In this document: positions 1 through 11,992 of the stretch, one piece after another
Layout of the letters: each line of letters starts with the position of its first letter
Position numbering within the stretch: position 1 is the stretch's first letter
Assembly: GCA_903813345.2 (NCBI GenBank)
Contig: CAIIXF020000008.1
Span: 13,872,822 to 13,936,821, forward strand
Reading direction: 5' to 3'
DNA length: 64,000 nt
DNA from: Owenia fusiformis
Lineage: Eukaryota > Annelida > Polychaeta > Sabellida > Oweniidae
Translations under genes and position numbers: made by a program
The notes under the pieces: model-generated
Told to the model about the DNA's origin: nothing
Databases searched by the model: none
Seen by the model: only the letters and a program-made list of their open reading frames with translations

Positions 1-321
1 ATATGGATGTTTACACTGCTTGTATCTTATTCTAGGGAGTTTTATATAGACGGGACTTCCTCTTCACAATGTAATTATATATTTTTCTGTTTTGTAGGTT
101 CCCGTGGGTAAGATACACACAAGAACAATACGGCCCATCCTAAAGGGCACAGACCCGTCCCGTTAAATTATTTCATAACTTATAATAAGCAGATAAGTTG
201 CTTTTTAGGTATTAAGCGACGATTAAGGACTGAAAACCAGAGTCACACATTTCCTCGGATATTCCTCCATAAGCAGATATACCCGTTTGCATGTTTTAAT
301 TTTGTAATTTTCATTTGATTC
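1..321. other. Unassigned sequence at the left edge
   Basis: AT-rich DNA with no convincing ORF. It lies where the pol-env spacer of copy 1 would be expected, but I could not align it to the matching spacers at 34913-35258 or 48228-48560. Either it diverged or other DNA replaced it. Homology to the spacer starts at about 322. Confidence 0.4.
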
Positions 322-730
322 TATGAGAGAGAATGCCTACACTGTTGAGAAAGCAAATAAACACGGAAAACATAAATATATTACTGTGAATGTTCTTACA
401 GATCAATGAAGAAATATGGTAAACACAAATTAGAGATGTTAAGTTAAAAGAGTAGTTATTAGAAACATATGGTGGTATTTCAAGAAAATCGGACAGGGAA
501 CTAGCCGAGAACCTATGTTACGTCACCAAGAAGAGGCGGATTTTGAGTAGTAGAATGCATAAATCTGTGTCCCTGAGAAAAATCCTAAGTTTTTAATGGT
601 AGATGTCTGTGTCCCGGTTGCCCAAAATATTCCAATTAAAGGTTAGGTCCTGAATTGTTCTTCCTCTTTTGCCAAGCCACTGAATTGGTGAACACCAGAA
701 CTACAAGCTTGCTGTCAATAAATATAAATA
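322..730 (+). promoter_or_regulatory. Conserved pre-env spacer block (copy 1)
   Basis: Noncoding block kept almost base for base at 35259-35625 (copy F) and 48570-48900 (copy 6). It includes a CRE-like TTACGTCA (about 518-525), a run reading AAGAAGAGGCGGA and the phrase ATTAAAGGTTAGG. Conservation without an ORF suggests a cis function, for example an env promoter/enhancer or a splicing or RNA-export signal. Which one is not decidable from sequence. Confidence 0.45.
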
Positions 731-750
731 CGGATTGTTTATACTTCCAG
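731..750 (+). other. Putative 3' splice site before env (copy 1)
   Basis: Pyrimidine-rich stretch ending in TTCCAG, 17 nt before the env ATG. Equivalent TTCCAG acceptors stand 17 nt and 16 nt before the env ATG in copies F and 6. The constant position supports expression of env from a spliced subgenomic RNA. Confidence 0.5.
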
Positions 751-767
751 AGGAGTCAACAGTGAGT

Positions 768-3248
768 ATGACGCTTTATTACCATTTAGTGATAATGATG
801 ATGGCCACGGGAGAATACCTAGTACACGCCCGAGAGAAAAACGCGGATCCGTGGAGATATAATTATGAAGTGAAATTCGTTCAAGTTAAGAATAACCATT
901 TAGCTGACCCGGATTCATTTCACCTCACGTTTAAAATGGAAACATTACCTGTGATTAATGCTATTAATCAGCCAATTGAATTACCTTGCGCTCGTGATGG
1001 TTTATTGAACGTTGGCACATGTAAGCAAATCAGAGACATCATTAAAGTGCTGACTGACAAAATTTTAATGCATCAAAATAATTTAGAAGCGCTGTTGCCT
1101 AACGTAACCTTTTACAGGTATAAAAGCTGCTTTATTACAACCGATCGGGAACTTAGTCTCATCAATATTTGGTCTAGTGAGTGCTGATAAGTTCAAAATA
1201 TTAGCGTCGCATGTTAAATATTTGGAAACTTTGGGGAATAAATCAGCTGTTCGATTTAACCAATTTAAAAATAAATTGCATGACTTCATAGAAATGTCGG
1301 AAAACCGGTCCTCAAATGTGTTTTCTATGATTAGACAAAATCACGAATCCATTAATCAACTGTTGAATTACATAAATAGCACGGATATCAGGCTGCAACA
1401 TGATGAAATGAACATACGAAAACAAAAATTTAATATTGATAAAACTACCGGTTTGATGACGGCATATTTCAAATTCTTAAGTCAAGTCATATATAATTTG
1501 AAATTTGCTGAAACATGGTACCATAGACACGTCTTGGCGATTTAAATGGCTAATATGGGACGCTTATCACCGGATCTTACTTCGGCTAATGATCCAAAGA
1601 AAGCGTTAGATAAGATAAAAAATAAACTGTCGATACAATATCCGAACTTTCAAATAACTGAATCAGAACTTCAGTATTTCTTTGAAAAACCAGTGATATC
1701 TTATTTGCGCTCCAAAAGCTATCCGATGTAATGGTTGAGATACCTATTTCTGCTACGGGATACAAATATTCAATATATTATGCGGAAACTCACTCAGTGC
1801 CTATACCGCGTGATTTGTACTTCAAACAACAGCAAGATAACCAATCAATCATACTAAATAATCCTCAAAAATACATCGGTCTAAATAAAGAAAGTTCCTT
1901 TTACTTTGAACTAACCAGACACGAATACGACATTAATGGAAAATATGATTCTCAATCTCAAAATACATATTCTAATTTGAGACCTATACAAAAGAAATCG
2001 TGCTCGTTGGCTCTATATATGGACGATACTCAAAACATTTTAAAATTATGCGATTTCCATTATCAAGAAATAATCTGAAGTCCACACTAAAATAATGAAA
2101 ATATCTAACAATCAATTCTTAATAAATGCCGAGTCAAAAGACAATTGGGTTATGCGATGTAAGCGTAATCCATCAAAACATATACCTACTTGTAGGTATT
2201 GCAAAATAAATCTAAATTGCGATTGTTCTTTGATGATCAATGATAATTATATACCTGAGCGAGTAGGTTGCGAAATGAATTCACAGGAAATCGAGTACAA
2301 TTATCCTATTAACGTACCATTTATACACCATTTTATAAATAAGGAAATAACGGTTAACATGACCGGCTCCGAACTAGACTCTGTGGAGCCTATGATAAAT
2401 CATGAGAAATTACCAGTTACTATGACATCGACTAGATGGCAGAATGCCATCAGATCCGAGGGAATAATAAAAACAGATGTTGCGGATGCGTTAAGGTCAG
2501 ACGGACCTCTGCACTTTTTAGAGGCGGATCAATTGAGTTTTGAATTAGGTGATTTGGATTTCTTCGGAACAAATATGACTGAAGTGTTAGTTTATGTTTC
2601 TTTTGCTCTGGCTGTGATCGCGATCGTCTCGAACATTTATATGTTGACAAAAATAAAATTTATATTGACCACTATTATGTCAATGAAAAGTGTAATGAAG
2701 GTGGAAGGTCGCCAATTTATTGTTAATTCCATGCGAGATACAACTACGAGTCATAATCAAGAAAATACGAGATATGCGGATGTCACCCAAACTTGGTATA
2801 TCGTACTATTGACCATGATGACATTTTATGTACTTGTGATGACGATAAAGTTTATGTTTAAAGCATGGCGTGTCGTGTCCGACAAACGGAGTGTACATAG
2901 GAAATCAAGGTTGATTTTGGAATTATCTTCCCTGAGTCAACGGATGACAATACCAATTATGGAATTGCAATATGGGTATACTAGGTGTCAGTTGACTCAG
3001 AGAGGAGTTATAAAAAGTGTTCAAGTACAAAAGGGACTGTTTCAAAATAATTTATCTATTGTGAATGGGGAGAAATCAAATTTATATTGGACAATGAGGA
3101 AATGAATTTGAATTTACCGCCACAAGTTCCCTTGCCTTATGGTTATGGAAGGTCCACTTGCGATGTCCTATCCGAACCTTATATTATTCGATTTTACTAC
3201 GAACTAGAGAATAATGTATTTGTTTTAATACGCTTGGCACGGCTGTAA
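768..3248 (+). pseudogene. env: A-type envelope glycoprotein, degraded (copy 1)
   Basis: Broken relative of the intact env at 35730-38225. The signal-peptide-like start, the PWRYNY motif, the fusion-peptide region, the cysteine-rich block (about 2185-2270), both hydrophobic segments and the C-terminal domain are all recognisable. Breaks: loss of frame near 1120 in the cleavage/fusion region, an in-frame TAA at about 1543, further shifts near 1725 and 2075, a short deletion near 2478 and a frameshift at about 3060 next to the IEWGE motif. The remaining frames encode pieces of 60-336 residues. No functional product is expected. It is an old insertion compared with copies F and 6. Confidence 0.85.
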
Positions 3249-3253
3249 TAGAC

Positions 3254-3466
3254 ATGTTTGAAATTTCAGTGGCTGAAAGGCAGTTGTGGGGGAGGGTTGG
3301 GCCAAGTCAGGAAAGGGGAACTCAAAATGACCCTCCAGTGAACCAAGCTCCTCCGAGCCAGCCTGGCCAACAAGCCGCTAATCAAGCCGACCCGCTGAGA
3401 ACAGTTAGAGAACACGTCGAATTGACGAATGTTTTTGTGGAAAAGGTTGTGAAAACTACCTTTTAG
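3254..3466 (+). CDS. Small LC8-motif accessory ORF (copy 1)
   Basis: About 70 codons directly after env. A TTTCAG acceptor (AG at 3268-3269) is followed by TGGCTGA, and the reading frame VAERQLW starts there. This copy happens to have an in-frame ATG 15 nt further up (3254), which copies F, 2, 3, 4 and 5 lack. The protein is hydrophilic and proline/glutamine-rich, with no membrane segment. It contains ERGTQND, a one-off version of the D-[KR]-x-T-Q-T-[DE] signature seen in its relatives, and a conserved tail (EHVELTNVFVEKV). The signature matches the dynein light chain LC8 anchor motif (known motif; binding is inferred). The ORF is open, but env and LTR of this copy are dead, so expression is doubtful. 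Confidence 0.55.
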   Translation: MFEISVAERQLWGRVGPSQERGTQNDPPVNQAPPSQPGQQAANQADPLRTVREHVELTNVFVEKVVKTTF

Positions 3467-3684
3467 AAAGGAAAACAGACAAACTGTGAAAAAAGCAGCA
3501 CCCCTTGGAATACCTAGGACCAAATTAATAATAGTGCATTAATAAAAATAAAAACTTCAAACAAAAGGATGTATTTTAAAGATTAGAAAAAAGGACATTT
3601 TAAAAAGAAAAGGACAAATTTGGAAAAATTAATTGTTATAAAGAACCATTAAAGTTAAAAAGAAATTTGTGAATCCTTGAAACC

Positions 3685-4008
3685 ATGGAGTTTTGCAAAT
3701 TCGTTAAATGTCAGTTAAACACCTTACCTTCCTGGTCGCTGAGCAAGAAGGTATACTCCAAACAGTTACAGAAACTAATAAACATGACCTCGCTGTGTTA
3801 CAGATGCCACCTGATATATCCCATTATGAATATCCATGGCCTCCCTTGCGGTCATCATGTCTGCCTCAAATGTAAATACACGCTGACAACAGTTGAACTA
3901 TTAGGTTGTTTAGAATGTGTACAAAATTGGAAAGATGATCCTACTTGTTGTGCCAGCTGTTTTGCAGAAATCAATTATCCCGGGGGAAAACACAATTGTC
4001 CAGATTAA
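3685..4008 (+). CDS. RING-like zinc protein (copy 1)
   Basis: 107 codons, ATG in good context (ACCATGG), uninterrupted. Zinc ligands by pattern: C-x2-C near residue 38, 13 residues later C-G-H-H-V-C-x2-C, then C-x2-C, then an extra C-C-x2-C and a terminal H-x-C. The first eight resemble a C3HC4 RING with a short second loop; the additional cysteines make it atypical. RING proteins usually act as E3 ubiquitin ligases or scaffolds, so host-protein degradation or assembly is an inference. The N-terminal 36 residues (with PSWSLSKKVYSKQL) are conserved in all copies. It stays open although env of this copy is ruined. Confidence 0.6.
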   Translation: MEFCKFVKCQLNTLPSWSLSKKVYSKQLQKLINMTSLCYRCHLIYPIMNIHGLPCGHHVCLKCKYTLTTVELLGCLECVQNWKDDPTCCASCFAEINYPGGKHNCPD

Positions 4009-6139
4009 GGTTAACAAAAAGCATGATAGGATGTATCTTGCCCATTTGAACTTGGACTACTAAACTATTTCCTTTGCATGGTTAAGTTTTGAAGAAAAAG
4101 CATGAATAAAAGCGGAATTTATTTAAATTGCTAAATATATGCATGTGTATAAATATCATATTTCACACTAACGCTTATAACAGGAGCGGCAGTTTCTAGA
4201 AGACCTGAAAGTTAATAGTTGTCTTAAATTGGTCTCAGTTGGGGACCTCTTTTGGATGATGAAACGGTCTAGAGCGAAGAAGAGGCCAAAACTTCATACG
4301 CTGTTATCTCAAGAATCCCTTTTTGATCAATTAAAGATTCTCGCAATCTTTATCCAATCAGCGTTTGCGATGTGTATCGGCTCACGTATAAAGGCGAATC
4401 CAACTCAAATCCATGCAGGGGTGTATGAGGTACTCGAATAGGAAAGAGCTCGTGAAATCTGAATTTATGTGCACATGGTCAATGTTTACACATGTTTGGA
4501 GTTATTGAAGAAAATGTGATATGGGTGTGGTTCCGAATTTGAAGTCATTGCTGGAAAATATGATCTTAATATGTGAAATTATATCGATAAATACAGCACT
4601 AAAAATAACAGTACACATGAAGTACATGTATGATTGTGTTCAGAAATGTTTGAAACCCTTACGGAAAATTCTGTCTGCATTTTGTCACCATTGCTCTTTC
4701 TTCCCGCATTCTAGTGCTGTTTGAATGAATATATTAATTAATGTATTTCTAACTAAAATATATCACTTTTTTTATAAACCACAAACATTAAGATTATAAA
4801 AAAATTATTCAATACTTGAGTGAGCACGATATGCAAGGGTTACTAAGTTGACACAGTAAATGACCACTGATATTGTGTTAGTCAATGCATACAGCGTATT
4901 CTGCTGATACACAACACCCCTCACTTTCATAGTGAAGTGACTAATTGGTTTATGTTTACGTTTTAATGTGTTTTGGGTTCCTTGTTACAGCAAGGGGGGC
5001 CAGTAAAGTAGACTAACATGTTTGCATGGCAAATTTTGATCGAATATGTGAGACACTTTAAATACCAGATGTAAATGATTAATTGATCTAATACATATAA
5101 TCACATATAACCAACTATATATATTCAAAGCATGTTTTACTAATTCAAAGCATGAGTAATAAATGCATTAAATGCACTTAGTGTGTGCGTAAGATGACTA
5201 CTATGAAAATATAACGTGTGTATCATCATAACATATAATCCAGGTGTATATAATTAATTGATGAAATAATTTATTAACCAATACTACCTCAGTGCCTGTG
5301 ACTGAAGTAAGTTGTAAATGATACTAACACTAATTTATTAATCATACGTATATTTATCATATATCATGAACAACATCTGATTGGAAGATGTTCAAGAGGC
5401 ATGAGTGTGAAAATCTGCCGTACGGATTGTACCTTATTGGAAGGTGCAAGTGGGCAGAATTTTGTAAATCTTATATGGAGGGCATACGCGGAATAAGTCT
5501 GTCTCCATGTAAAAGTAAGGATAAGGTAGATGTTAAGATAAGAGTAGTTAAGTATCATCATTGCATGCGCTCATATACATATTATTCATCTATTAATCAC
5601 ATTTACTCACCATATTTAACCATAATAACCCATAATATATTAATCACTAATAAAACAAAAAGAAGAAGATGACTTCAGAGACGAATAGCTCCAACGATGA
5701 TGAACAAAGAGGATCACCAGGTGCCATCTATCAATGGATCACACAACATATGAACACTGAATGCGGATTATAAGTGATATCGATAGTGAAAATGGACGCT
5801 GAAGGTGAACCGAGCAGATGCCTTGATATGAAGAGAATGGATAGAGACATTTATATATGCATATAATTCATATATCAATACAATTCATAAACACTTATAG
5901 TGATATGAAGACGGGGACGAGGAATAAGGATCAACATAGAGCTAACTAAATTATGAACTCTGGAGCATGAAAGTAATCCTGGTCTTTCTGCCACATTCAT
6001 TGGAACCAGGAACCACGTCAACCTAATGGGTTGTTGCGCGGCTTGAATGTGGTATATCATCTCTAAAAATATTAAATAAAAATAAAATAAATAAATAATT
6101 TATATTGTAAAGTAAATTAACCAGGTATGGTTAATTTCT
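4009..6139 (+). other. Long 3' noncoding region of copy 1
   Basis: About 2.1 kb with no credible gene; the 60-95-codon ORFs here do not survive comparison with 39080-40495. It shares blocks with copies F and 5: a stretch around 4165-4330 beginning CACTAACGCTTATAAC, a motif GATGTAAATNATTAATTGATC at 5068-5088, a second version at 5243-5263, the phrase AACGCTGAATGCGG, and a small hairpin CAACC-taatg-GGTTG near 6020. Likely untranslated RNA with cis signals. Confidence 0.5.
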
Positions 6140-6153
6140 AAAGAAGGGGAGAT
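6140..6153 (+). promoter_or_regulatory. Polypurine tract before 3' LTR (copy 1)
   Basis: AAAGAAGGGGAGAT lies directly in front of the LTR start TGTTATG. This is the usual primer for plus-strand DNA synthesis in LTR retroelements. The tract is identical in copy F. Confidence 0.8.
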
Positions 6154-6305
6154 TGTTATGATTCGGTCAGTGCGTAATTATATTTAATTATATATAATTA
6201 CTTCATTATTTATTTATTATTTATATTCAATGTAAATATTATTTATATTAAGCTGATATCCAAACATTTTAAAGATCTTGCTGTATTCTTATGATTTATG
6301 ACTAT
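6154..6305 (+). repeat. A-family LTR, left part (split by insertion)
   Basis: Begins TGTTATGATTCGGTCAG like the LTRs at 28787, 40510 and 15495. It is interrupted after GACTAT by the inverted-repeat element 6306-13334 and resumes at 13335 with CTATTTAGACCTC. The CTAT on both sides (6302-6305, 13335-13338) is the 4-bp target duplication. Confidence 0.9.
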
Positions 6306-7648
6306 AACATGATCTTAAGAGGTTCTGGACAAATCATTTGATTCTGGACTTGTCATATTTTTTTTTCAACGAAATCACATCCAAGGGTTGAATTTTTATT
6401 AGCTATTTAGAGAGTGAGTCCTGCCAAGTATTAATGTCAATAAAAAAGTTAAAATAGAACCCTATTTGAGAGTCAATCTAATACTTACATTACATTAATA
6501 AATTAAGGCAAATCCTGAAATATTTTTAAAGTGCATTCTTTTATGAAATATTATCCAGCAAGTATTTAAATGAAACGGTCTTATTCAAATACAAATCATA
6601 ACATGATGATATTTTTCATGAAACATTTTTCAATGAAATTCAATTGAAGGGTCAAGATAAAACGAGCTAATTTAGGTGAAAACCCTTACATGATGATGTG
6701 TTTTCATAACTTCTTTCATAAAATTCCATCAAGGGGTGAAGATAAAATGATCGAATTTAAGTGATTTAGGGATCACGAGAATATGTTTTCTTTGATATTT
6801 TCTATGAAATCCCATCCAATGGTCAAGGTAAAATTTTGATTTTGATTTTGATTTGGTCACGTGTTCGAAAGATCCATATAAGGCCCATAGAACCATATAG
6901 GAACGTCATTTTGAATGTCATGTGATAGATCCATATAAGGCTTTTAGAACCATTTATGGAAAGATGAGGGGAAGCCCCTGACACCTGTTTCACGATTTTT
7001 ATGCACTTCATTATTGTACCGAAGTTTGCCGATTCGATTCGTCGTATTTCGGAATCCTGGTGACAATTTTATACTCCATTGGAGTATTTTTGACCTACTT
7101 CTTATGACGGAAATTCCCGAACCTTGTTCGGATTAATCCGGATTTTCTGACCTACTTTATCTACCGAGATTTCACGAGTTAACATTCGTCTCATTCCGGA
7201 ATCCTGGTGACAATTTTATACTCCATTGGAGTATTTTTGATCTACTTTTTCTGGATTTTGCCCTACTTATTATATCTTGACAACAAGCAAATCAAAAAGT
7301 TCGACATGAACGGGTCTCGATCAACTAACCTAGACAATGGAAGCCAGGCACGCTAACCATGAGGCCAATGAGCTATCGATATGAAAGAACAAAAGTATTA
7401 TATATTTATACCGAGCGCCAATTTAAAATGATCCTCACTTTTGTCTCCACTTAAATACGACTCGTCAGTTGTATCCAGAATAGTAGAACGCCTATGGCGC
7501 TAGTGAATAACCAAGTCCCAGGTGAGTGGTTCGTATCCCTCCGTGATATACTATTTTTGTTTTATTAAATACGACAGAAAGGAGCAAGGTGTAGGTTGAA
7601 AACAAGACGTTAGTTTGTTTCAAAACAGTTTGGAAACATTAATCTCTG
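6306..7648. repeat. Left terminal inverted repeat, example 1
   Basis: 1343 bp, pairing with 11993-13334. Inside are a TTTGAT microsatellite (about 6836-6855), two direct copies of a block containing the palindrome ATACTCCATTGGAGTAT (near 7070 and 7217), and two tRNA-like modules near 7325-7395 (minus) and 7480-7550 (plus). Short ORFs here are by-products of the repeat. Confidence 0.85.
7480..7555 (+). other. tRNA-like module in TIR arm
   Basis: TGGCGCTAGTG resembles a pol III A box, and GGTTCGTATCC about 30 nt downstream differs by one base from the B-box consensus. A second module on the minus strand nearby reads, in the right arm at about 12262-12345, TAGCTCGTTGGCCTCATGG followed by GATCGAGACCC. 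Neither folds into a convincing complete tRNA by eye; SINE-head ancestry is more likely. Confidence 0.35.
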
Positions 7649-8068
7649 ATAATTTAAGGTTTTCCACTCCTGAAGGGCCTCTAGATCTATGAAATTCAAT
7701 AATCCACTCAGTAAAAATACGATTTCTCTGCAACCTGATGTCCAATCAAGATCATTCAAATATATATGTGTTCCTGACACGTTTGGGCGTCCGGGAATAA
7801 AATTGCTTGTGAAAACTATTTACAAAAGTGTTCCAGAGACCCTTATCTACTTGGCTAAGGTTTTATTTGAAGATACATTGCCTTATTAAGCAGGTAGAGG
7901 GGCATACAGAACACAGAAGCAAAGGCTATGTTGAAAATTTTCTATATTTCAATTTGAACCTGTGTTTACATGTCACGTAGGCCAGTGTTTTATATTGGGA
8001 TTATATGTACTTTCCTTGTTTACATGAACGTAAATCATTACATGAAATCTGCATTCTTCTGGGTTTAA

Positions 8069-8472
8069 GGTACAGCTGGAAAGTAACATTTTGGTAAAAA
8101 ATTGCTATACCTGCACATGTTATTTTCTGGTACAAAATAAAGTATGAAGCCATGTGTCAATTTCCTTGCTTTTTTCAGGAAAGTATCATTACATTGTCTT
8201 CTTTTAAAATATCTGGTAGGCGTTCAATGGGAACTCCAGGCAATTCTGATATTTCACACTTTCTATTTTTCCAAATTTTCTTTGAAAGTTTCCAGACAAC
8301 ACAGGAGCTACCATTGACCTGTTTCCAGATATTCTAAAAGAAGATAGTGTAATGATACTTTCCTGAAAAAAGCAAGGAAATACACATATGCCTTCATACT
8401 TAATTTTGTACCAGAAAATAACATGTGCAGCTATAGCAATTTTTTACCAAAATGTTACTTTCCAGTTGAACC
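8069..8472. mobile_element. TTAA-flanked hairpin MITE (404 bp)
   Basis: Nearly the whole insert is an inverted repeat: the GGTACAGCTGGAAAG arm pairs with CTTTCCAGTTGAACC. It is flanked by TTAA (8065-8068 and 8473-8476). The matching place in example 2 (50669-50690) is uninterrupted with a single TTAA, which proves an insertion after the two examples separated. TTAA duplications are typical of piggyBac and Kolobok elements. No ORF of its own. Confidence 0.75.
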
Positions 8473-9195
8473 TTAATCTGGGTTTGTATTGTCTTATTGG
8501 GGCTTTTCGACTTTAAAACAAACCCTACCTAAATGGATTGTGTCTCGGGAACGTTTTTGTAAATAGTTATCAAAACAATTCTGAAAGAATATCACATATT
8601 TTTGTCTTCCCGATTTCAGTCATGAATTACGTCAATTTCTCGTGCAAACATTGGGTAGACGTTGTCATAACCGGATGCCCGCGAACGTGTCAGGAACATA
8701 TAGATACTCGAATGATGTTGATTGAACATCAGGGTGCAGAGAAATCGTAATTTTACTGAGTGGCTTCACGAAAAAATAAGCAGCACTTTAGGCCACCTAA
8801 ATACAACTCGTCAGTTGTATCCAGTTGGAATCCCAGCGTAATGTTTTTAATTATATGGTTGTGCTTTGATTTTACGCTGAAAACATTTATAACTACGTCA
8901 ACTTTATATTAAAACATTTATTATCTTTTCAGTTGTATTAAAATGTAAAATATGATATATATGTCAGCTTATTGCTTTCTGGAGAACAATCAAGGTTTAA
9001 ATTTGGTACAATGAATCGGACACTCATGTAAATCGACATGGTTATAACATTGAACTCAATGCAGTAAATTAGTTATTTCTATGAATCACAGCGGGATTGG
9101 TTTCATTTTATATGATTGCCAACTCTGGCGTTTTTTTGTAAATGCTTTTGACCGCTGTAAATGTGAAACTGATACAGTATTATTCAATTGTTTTA

Positions 9196-9308
9196 TGTCT
9201 TGGTCACATTTGCTCCGATTTTCACTACGGCGCCCGGCCGATTGAGTATTGTGTTCAGAAATGTATTCAATTTTGAACAAAATACTCGCAGCAAATGTGA
9301 TCCAGGCA
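9196..9308. mobile_element. PIF/Harbinger-like MITE, degenerate
   Basis: 113 bp starting TGTCTTGGTCACATTTGCTC and ending with the complementary AAATGTGATCCAGGCA, flanked by TTA on both sides. It relates to the 140-bp palindromic MITEs at 51594 and 57669. It is present at the same place in example 2 (51393-51505), so it was there before the two examples split. Confidence 0.6.
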
Positions 9309-10354
9309 TTACGCAGCGGTATTTCGAACATACTATTGTTGCTTAACCACGACCTAGCCAATTTTAAAATCATACTCCTTATTTAAATCCAAGTAAACGA
9401 TCAATGTCTAGGTATTTGGCGTTTGATGATACTATGGCCCTTGGCGAATTATGATTAGATGAACAGAGGTCAACATTAATGTTTCTTGTACAAGGTCATC
9501 CCAAGGTCAAAGATAAATATTTAGGTATTTTACGTTTCAAGACCTTTGGACAAATTCGATTCAACGATGTATTAAAGTTAAAATGTATACAGAGATAAAA
9601 TAGGTTATCTCCTATCGTTTCCTTGTGTATACGTTTATGTCTCTGCGTAATAATGCAGATGCGAGCAGGTAGTTACCAATCTCACCAGAAGCTGCTCGTT
9701 CGAGTCAGATAGCATGGCGGGTATGGTAGAAAGTTCCCTTTAACTTAAAGTACATCTGTTTTCGTGGTTCAATTTTCATATCACCCTTAAAATGTATCTA
9801 ATAGCAATGCAAATTAAAATATGTCCAGTAAACGAAAATGCAATACAAGAATAGATATTTCACTTTTTGTGATTTTGTAACAATGGGGTTATTTTTTGTA
9901 TATGTAACATGGTCATTTTCACATTTTATATTATTACTGTTCATATTAATCAATCCCTATTCATCTCAATATAACAGGTCCCTAAGTAGGTTGTTTGCAG
10001 TTTTACTCTTTTAATACCATGTTCACTTTTCACCTTTTATTGAAACCAGTTATTCAACTATGTCAAACTGTGTCAGTTTTATATATCTATTGTTCCCCTA
10101 TATGGTCTTTCTCACTCACATGTAGCTGAGTTTGCATTGGGTGTTGGCTTGTCAGTAGTTGTTGTAAGAGTTCATGTTGTACATTACAGAGCATTGTATT
10201 TTAAACATTGAAGTTTGAAATATACTATTTTATATATATTTTAATTTGAAGTTCGAGTTATTTTATTGCCACCCACGGGCCTTCCACACGCCCATTTACA
10301 TATAACGCTTTGAAACAACTTTAAAAAGTGAGCAATGTCAGTGTTGTGATAATA

Positions 10355-11146
10355 GAGAATTTTCGTTATAAGTTGTTTCAAAAACTTATACGTATACTTA
10401 TAGTTTAAAGGGTCTTGTCGAACTAAAATCAATTCAAATTGATTTTCATAATCTGTACCAAGTGGGGCATAACTATTCCCGATATAGTCAAGCTCCATCA
10501 TCAACTAGGGACTGTGAATACAATGTCCTTTGCTAGTGTCAATTATGAACACGATAAACTAAATGCTAGTTGACGGGTCCTTGTAGTGTACGATAAACAA
10601 GACCCTTTAAAGTGAATCACTACACGAACGAGTCGATCATTTCAAAGTTCTCATGAAATTATAAGATCAATTTTTAAGTTTTTACGTATAAAAGGGCCTT
10701 TATACGCAGATTATAAACTTACAGAGTTGGATCTCCGCATAGTATATGTGTGGACCTACTGACCAGAATGGCTTATTAAAATTAATCGGCTGAATAGGCA
10801 TAGTATCCAATCAAATAGCTCGACTCATTCATTAGCTGAACTAATTCTCCCTTCGTTATTTCTACAAGGTGATTCAAAACGATCATCTACAAAAAATATA
10901 TTTGAGAGTAGATAAATCTGTAAAACCCGTGTGCTATATCAGCCTATTTGATTCTAGAAAACACATATGACACAATTAAACATGCTTTACATCAAGGGGG
11001 TACGGATGGTATGCCATTGGCCCTTTTTATTACCGTCCTAGGAGATATTTCCCGACGAATTAGGAAATTATGAAACACCTTGTTTATTGGGTTTATAAGT
11101 ATAAGTATACGTATAAGTTTTTAAAAAACTTATAACGAAAATTCTC
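10355..11146. mobile_element. Nested 792-bp TIR element
   Basis: Starts GAGAATTTTCGTTATAAG and ends with its complement CTTATAACGAAAATTCTC. The inverted ends are about 48 bp with a few mismatches. TAATA stands on both sides (10350-10354, 11147-11151), either a 5-bp duplication or a TA duplication in similar flanks. A further inverted pair (AAAGGGTCTTGTCG at about 10410, complement at about 10595) lies inside. No transposase. Also present in example 2. Confidence 0.5.
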
Positions 11147-11992
11147 TAATAACGCCCCTCATACCTATTTATTACAGGTCGTGTAGACCATTGTTGCCTG
11201 ATTTATAGCAAAAACATTGACTTTTGCACGTTGATGATGATGATGATGATGCGCCTTTTATAATAGATCTCATATCTTAGAAGCGTATCAGTTCAAAAAA
11301 TACTAGAAGACCTTACATATTTTGCCATGCACTGCGCCTATTCATTTGGCAATTCAGTTGTAAATTTTATCTTGAAAAAAATTAATCTTCCAAATTTGTT
11401 GAATTTTCTTGCAGAAATCGCCTACCCCCCCCCCCTCCATCCATTTTGTATGATCACAAGGCGTGATTTAAGCTGCTGATATTCTTCTTTAAACGAGTCG
11501 GATTTTCATAAAATCTATAAGTTGGACTCCATTTATAGAAGCTTTGAACTGAATTTGCACTGCTTAATGCTGAAATTTTATTGTTTATCCATACATTTTA
11601 AGAAAAAATGTATAAAAAAAGATGTTAAAGCCAAATGTTGCTCTAAAAATTCAGAAAATGTAAAAAATTTCGAATTTTCTATGTACAGGCCTTGTTGCCC
11701 CTTTAAGAAGCTTAATATGTAAATTATCTAATCAAACACTTCGTCCACCATTTTGAAACACTAATCAATCCAATCTGTGCTAGCGATTCATAGGGCGAGC
11801 CAGTGGGATATTTCCAGGGTTCGTACACACCTGGAAATGTCAGGGAAATTGACTTGATTTTCCAAGTGCTGGAAATGTCAGGTAATTTTAAAATTAGGTC
11901 AAAAGGGCCAAAGATGACCGGGAATTTTGAAACGGTAGACATGTCAGGGAAATGTCAGGGAAATTTGTATCAGTGTTGAAAAAATAATGTTC

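Noticed and set aside
6823-7011. 62-codon ORF (MKCIKIVKQVSG...) also seen at 12630, 49437 and 60121
   Set aside because: It occurs in all four arms because the arms are copies of one repeat. Varying TTTGAT run length changes its end, and there is no domain or codon-type conservation.
8152-8337. 61-codon ORF
   Set aside because: Lies entirely in the arms of the TTAA hairpin, a folding artefact.
10241-10504. 87-codon minus-strand ORF, nearly identical at 57179-57442
   Set aside because: Identity follows from the two examples being recent copies. It runs across a transposon terminus and has no recognised domain.
11425-11442. Poly(C) run here and at 52402, 52830 and 58970
   Set aside because: Simple low-complexity runs that vary in length between copies; no further structure.
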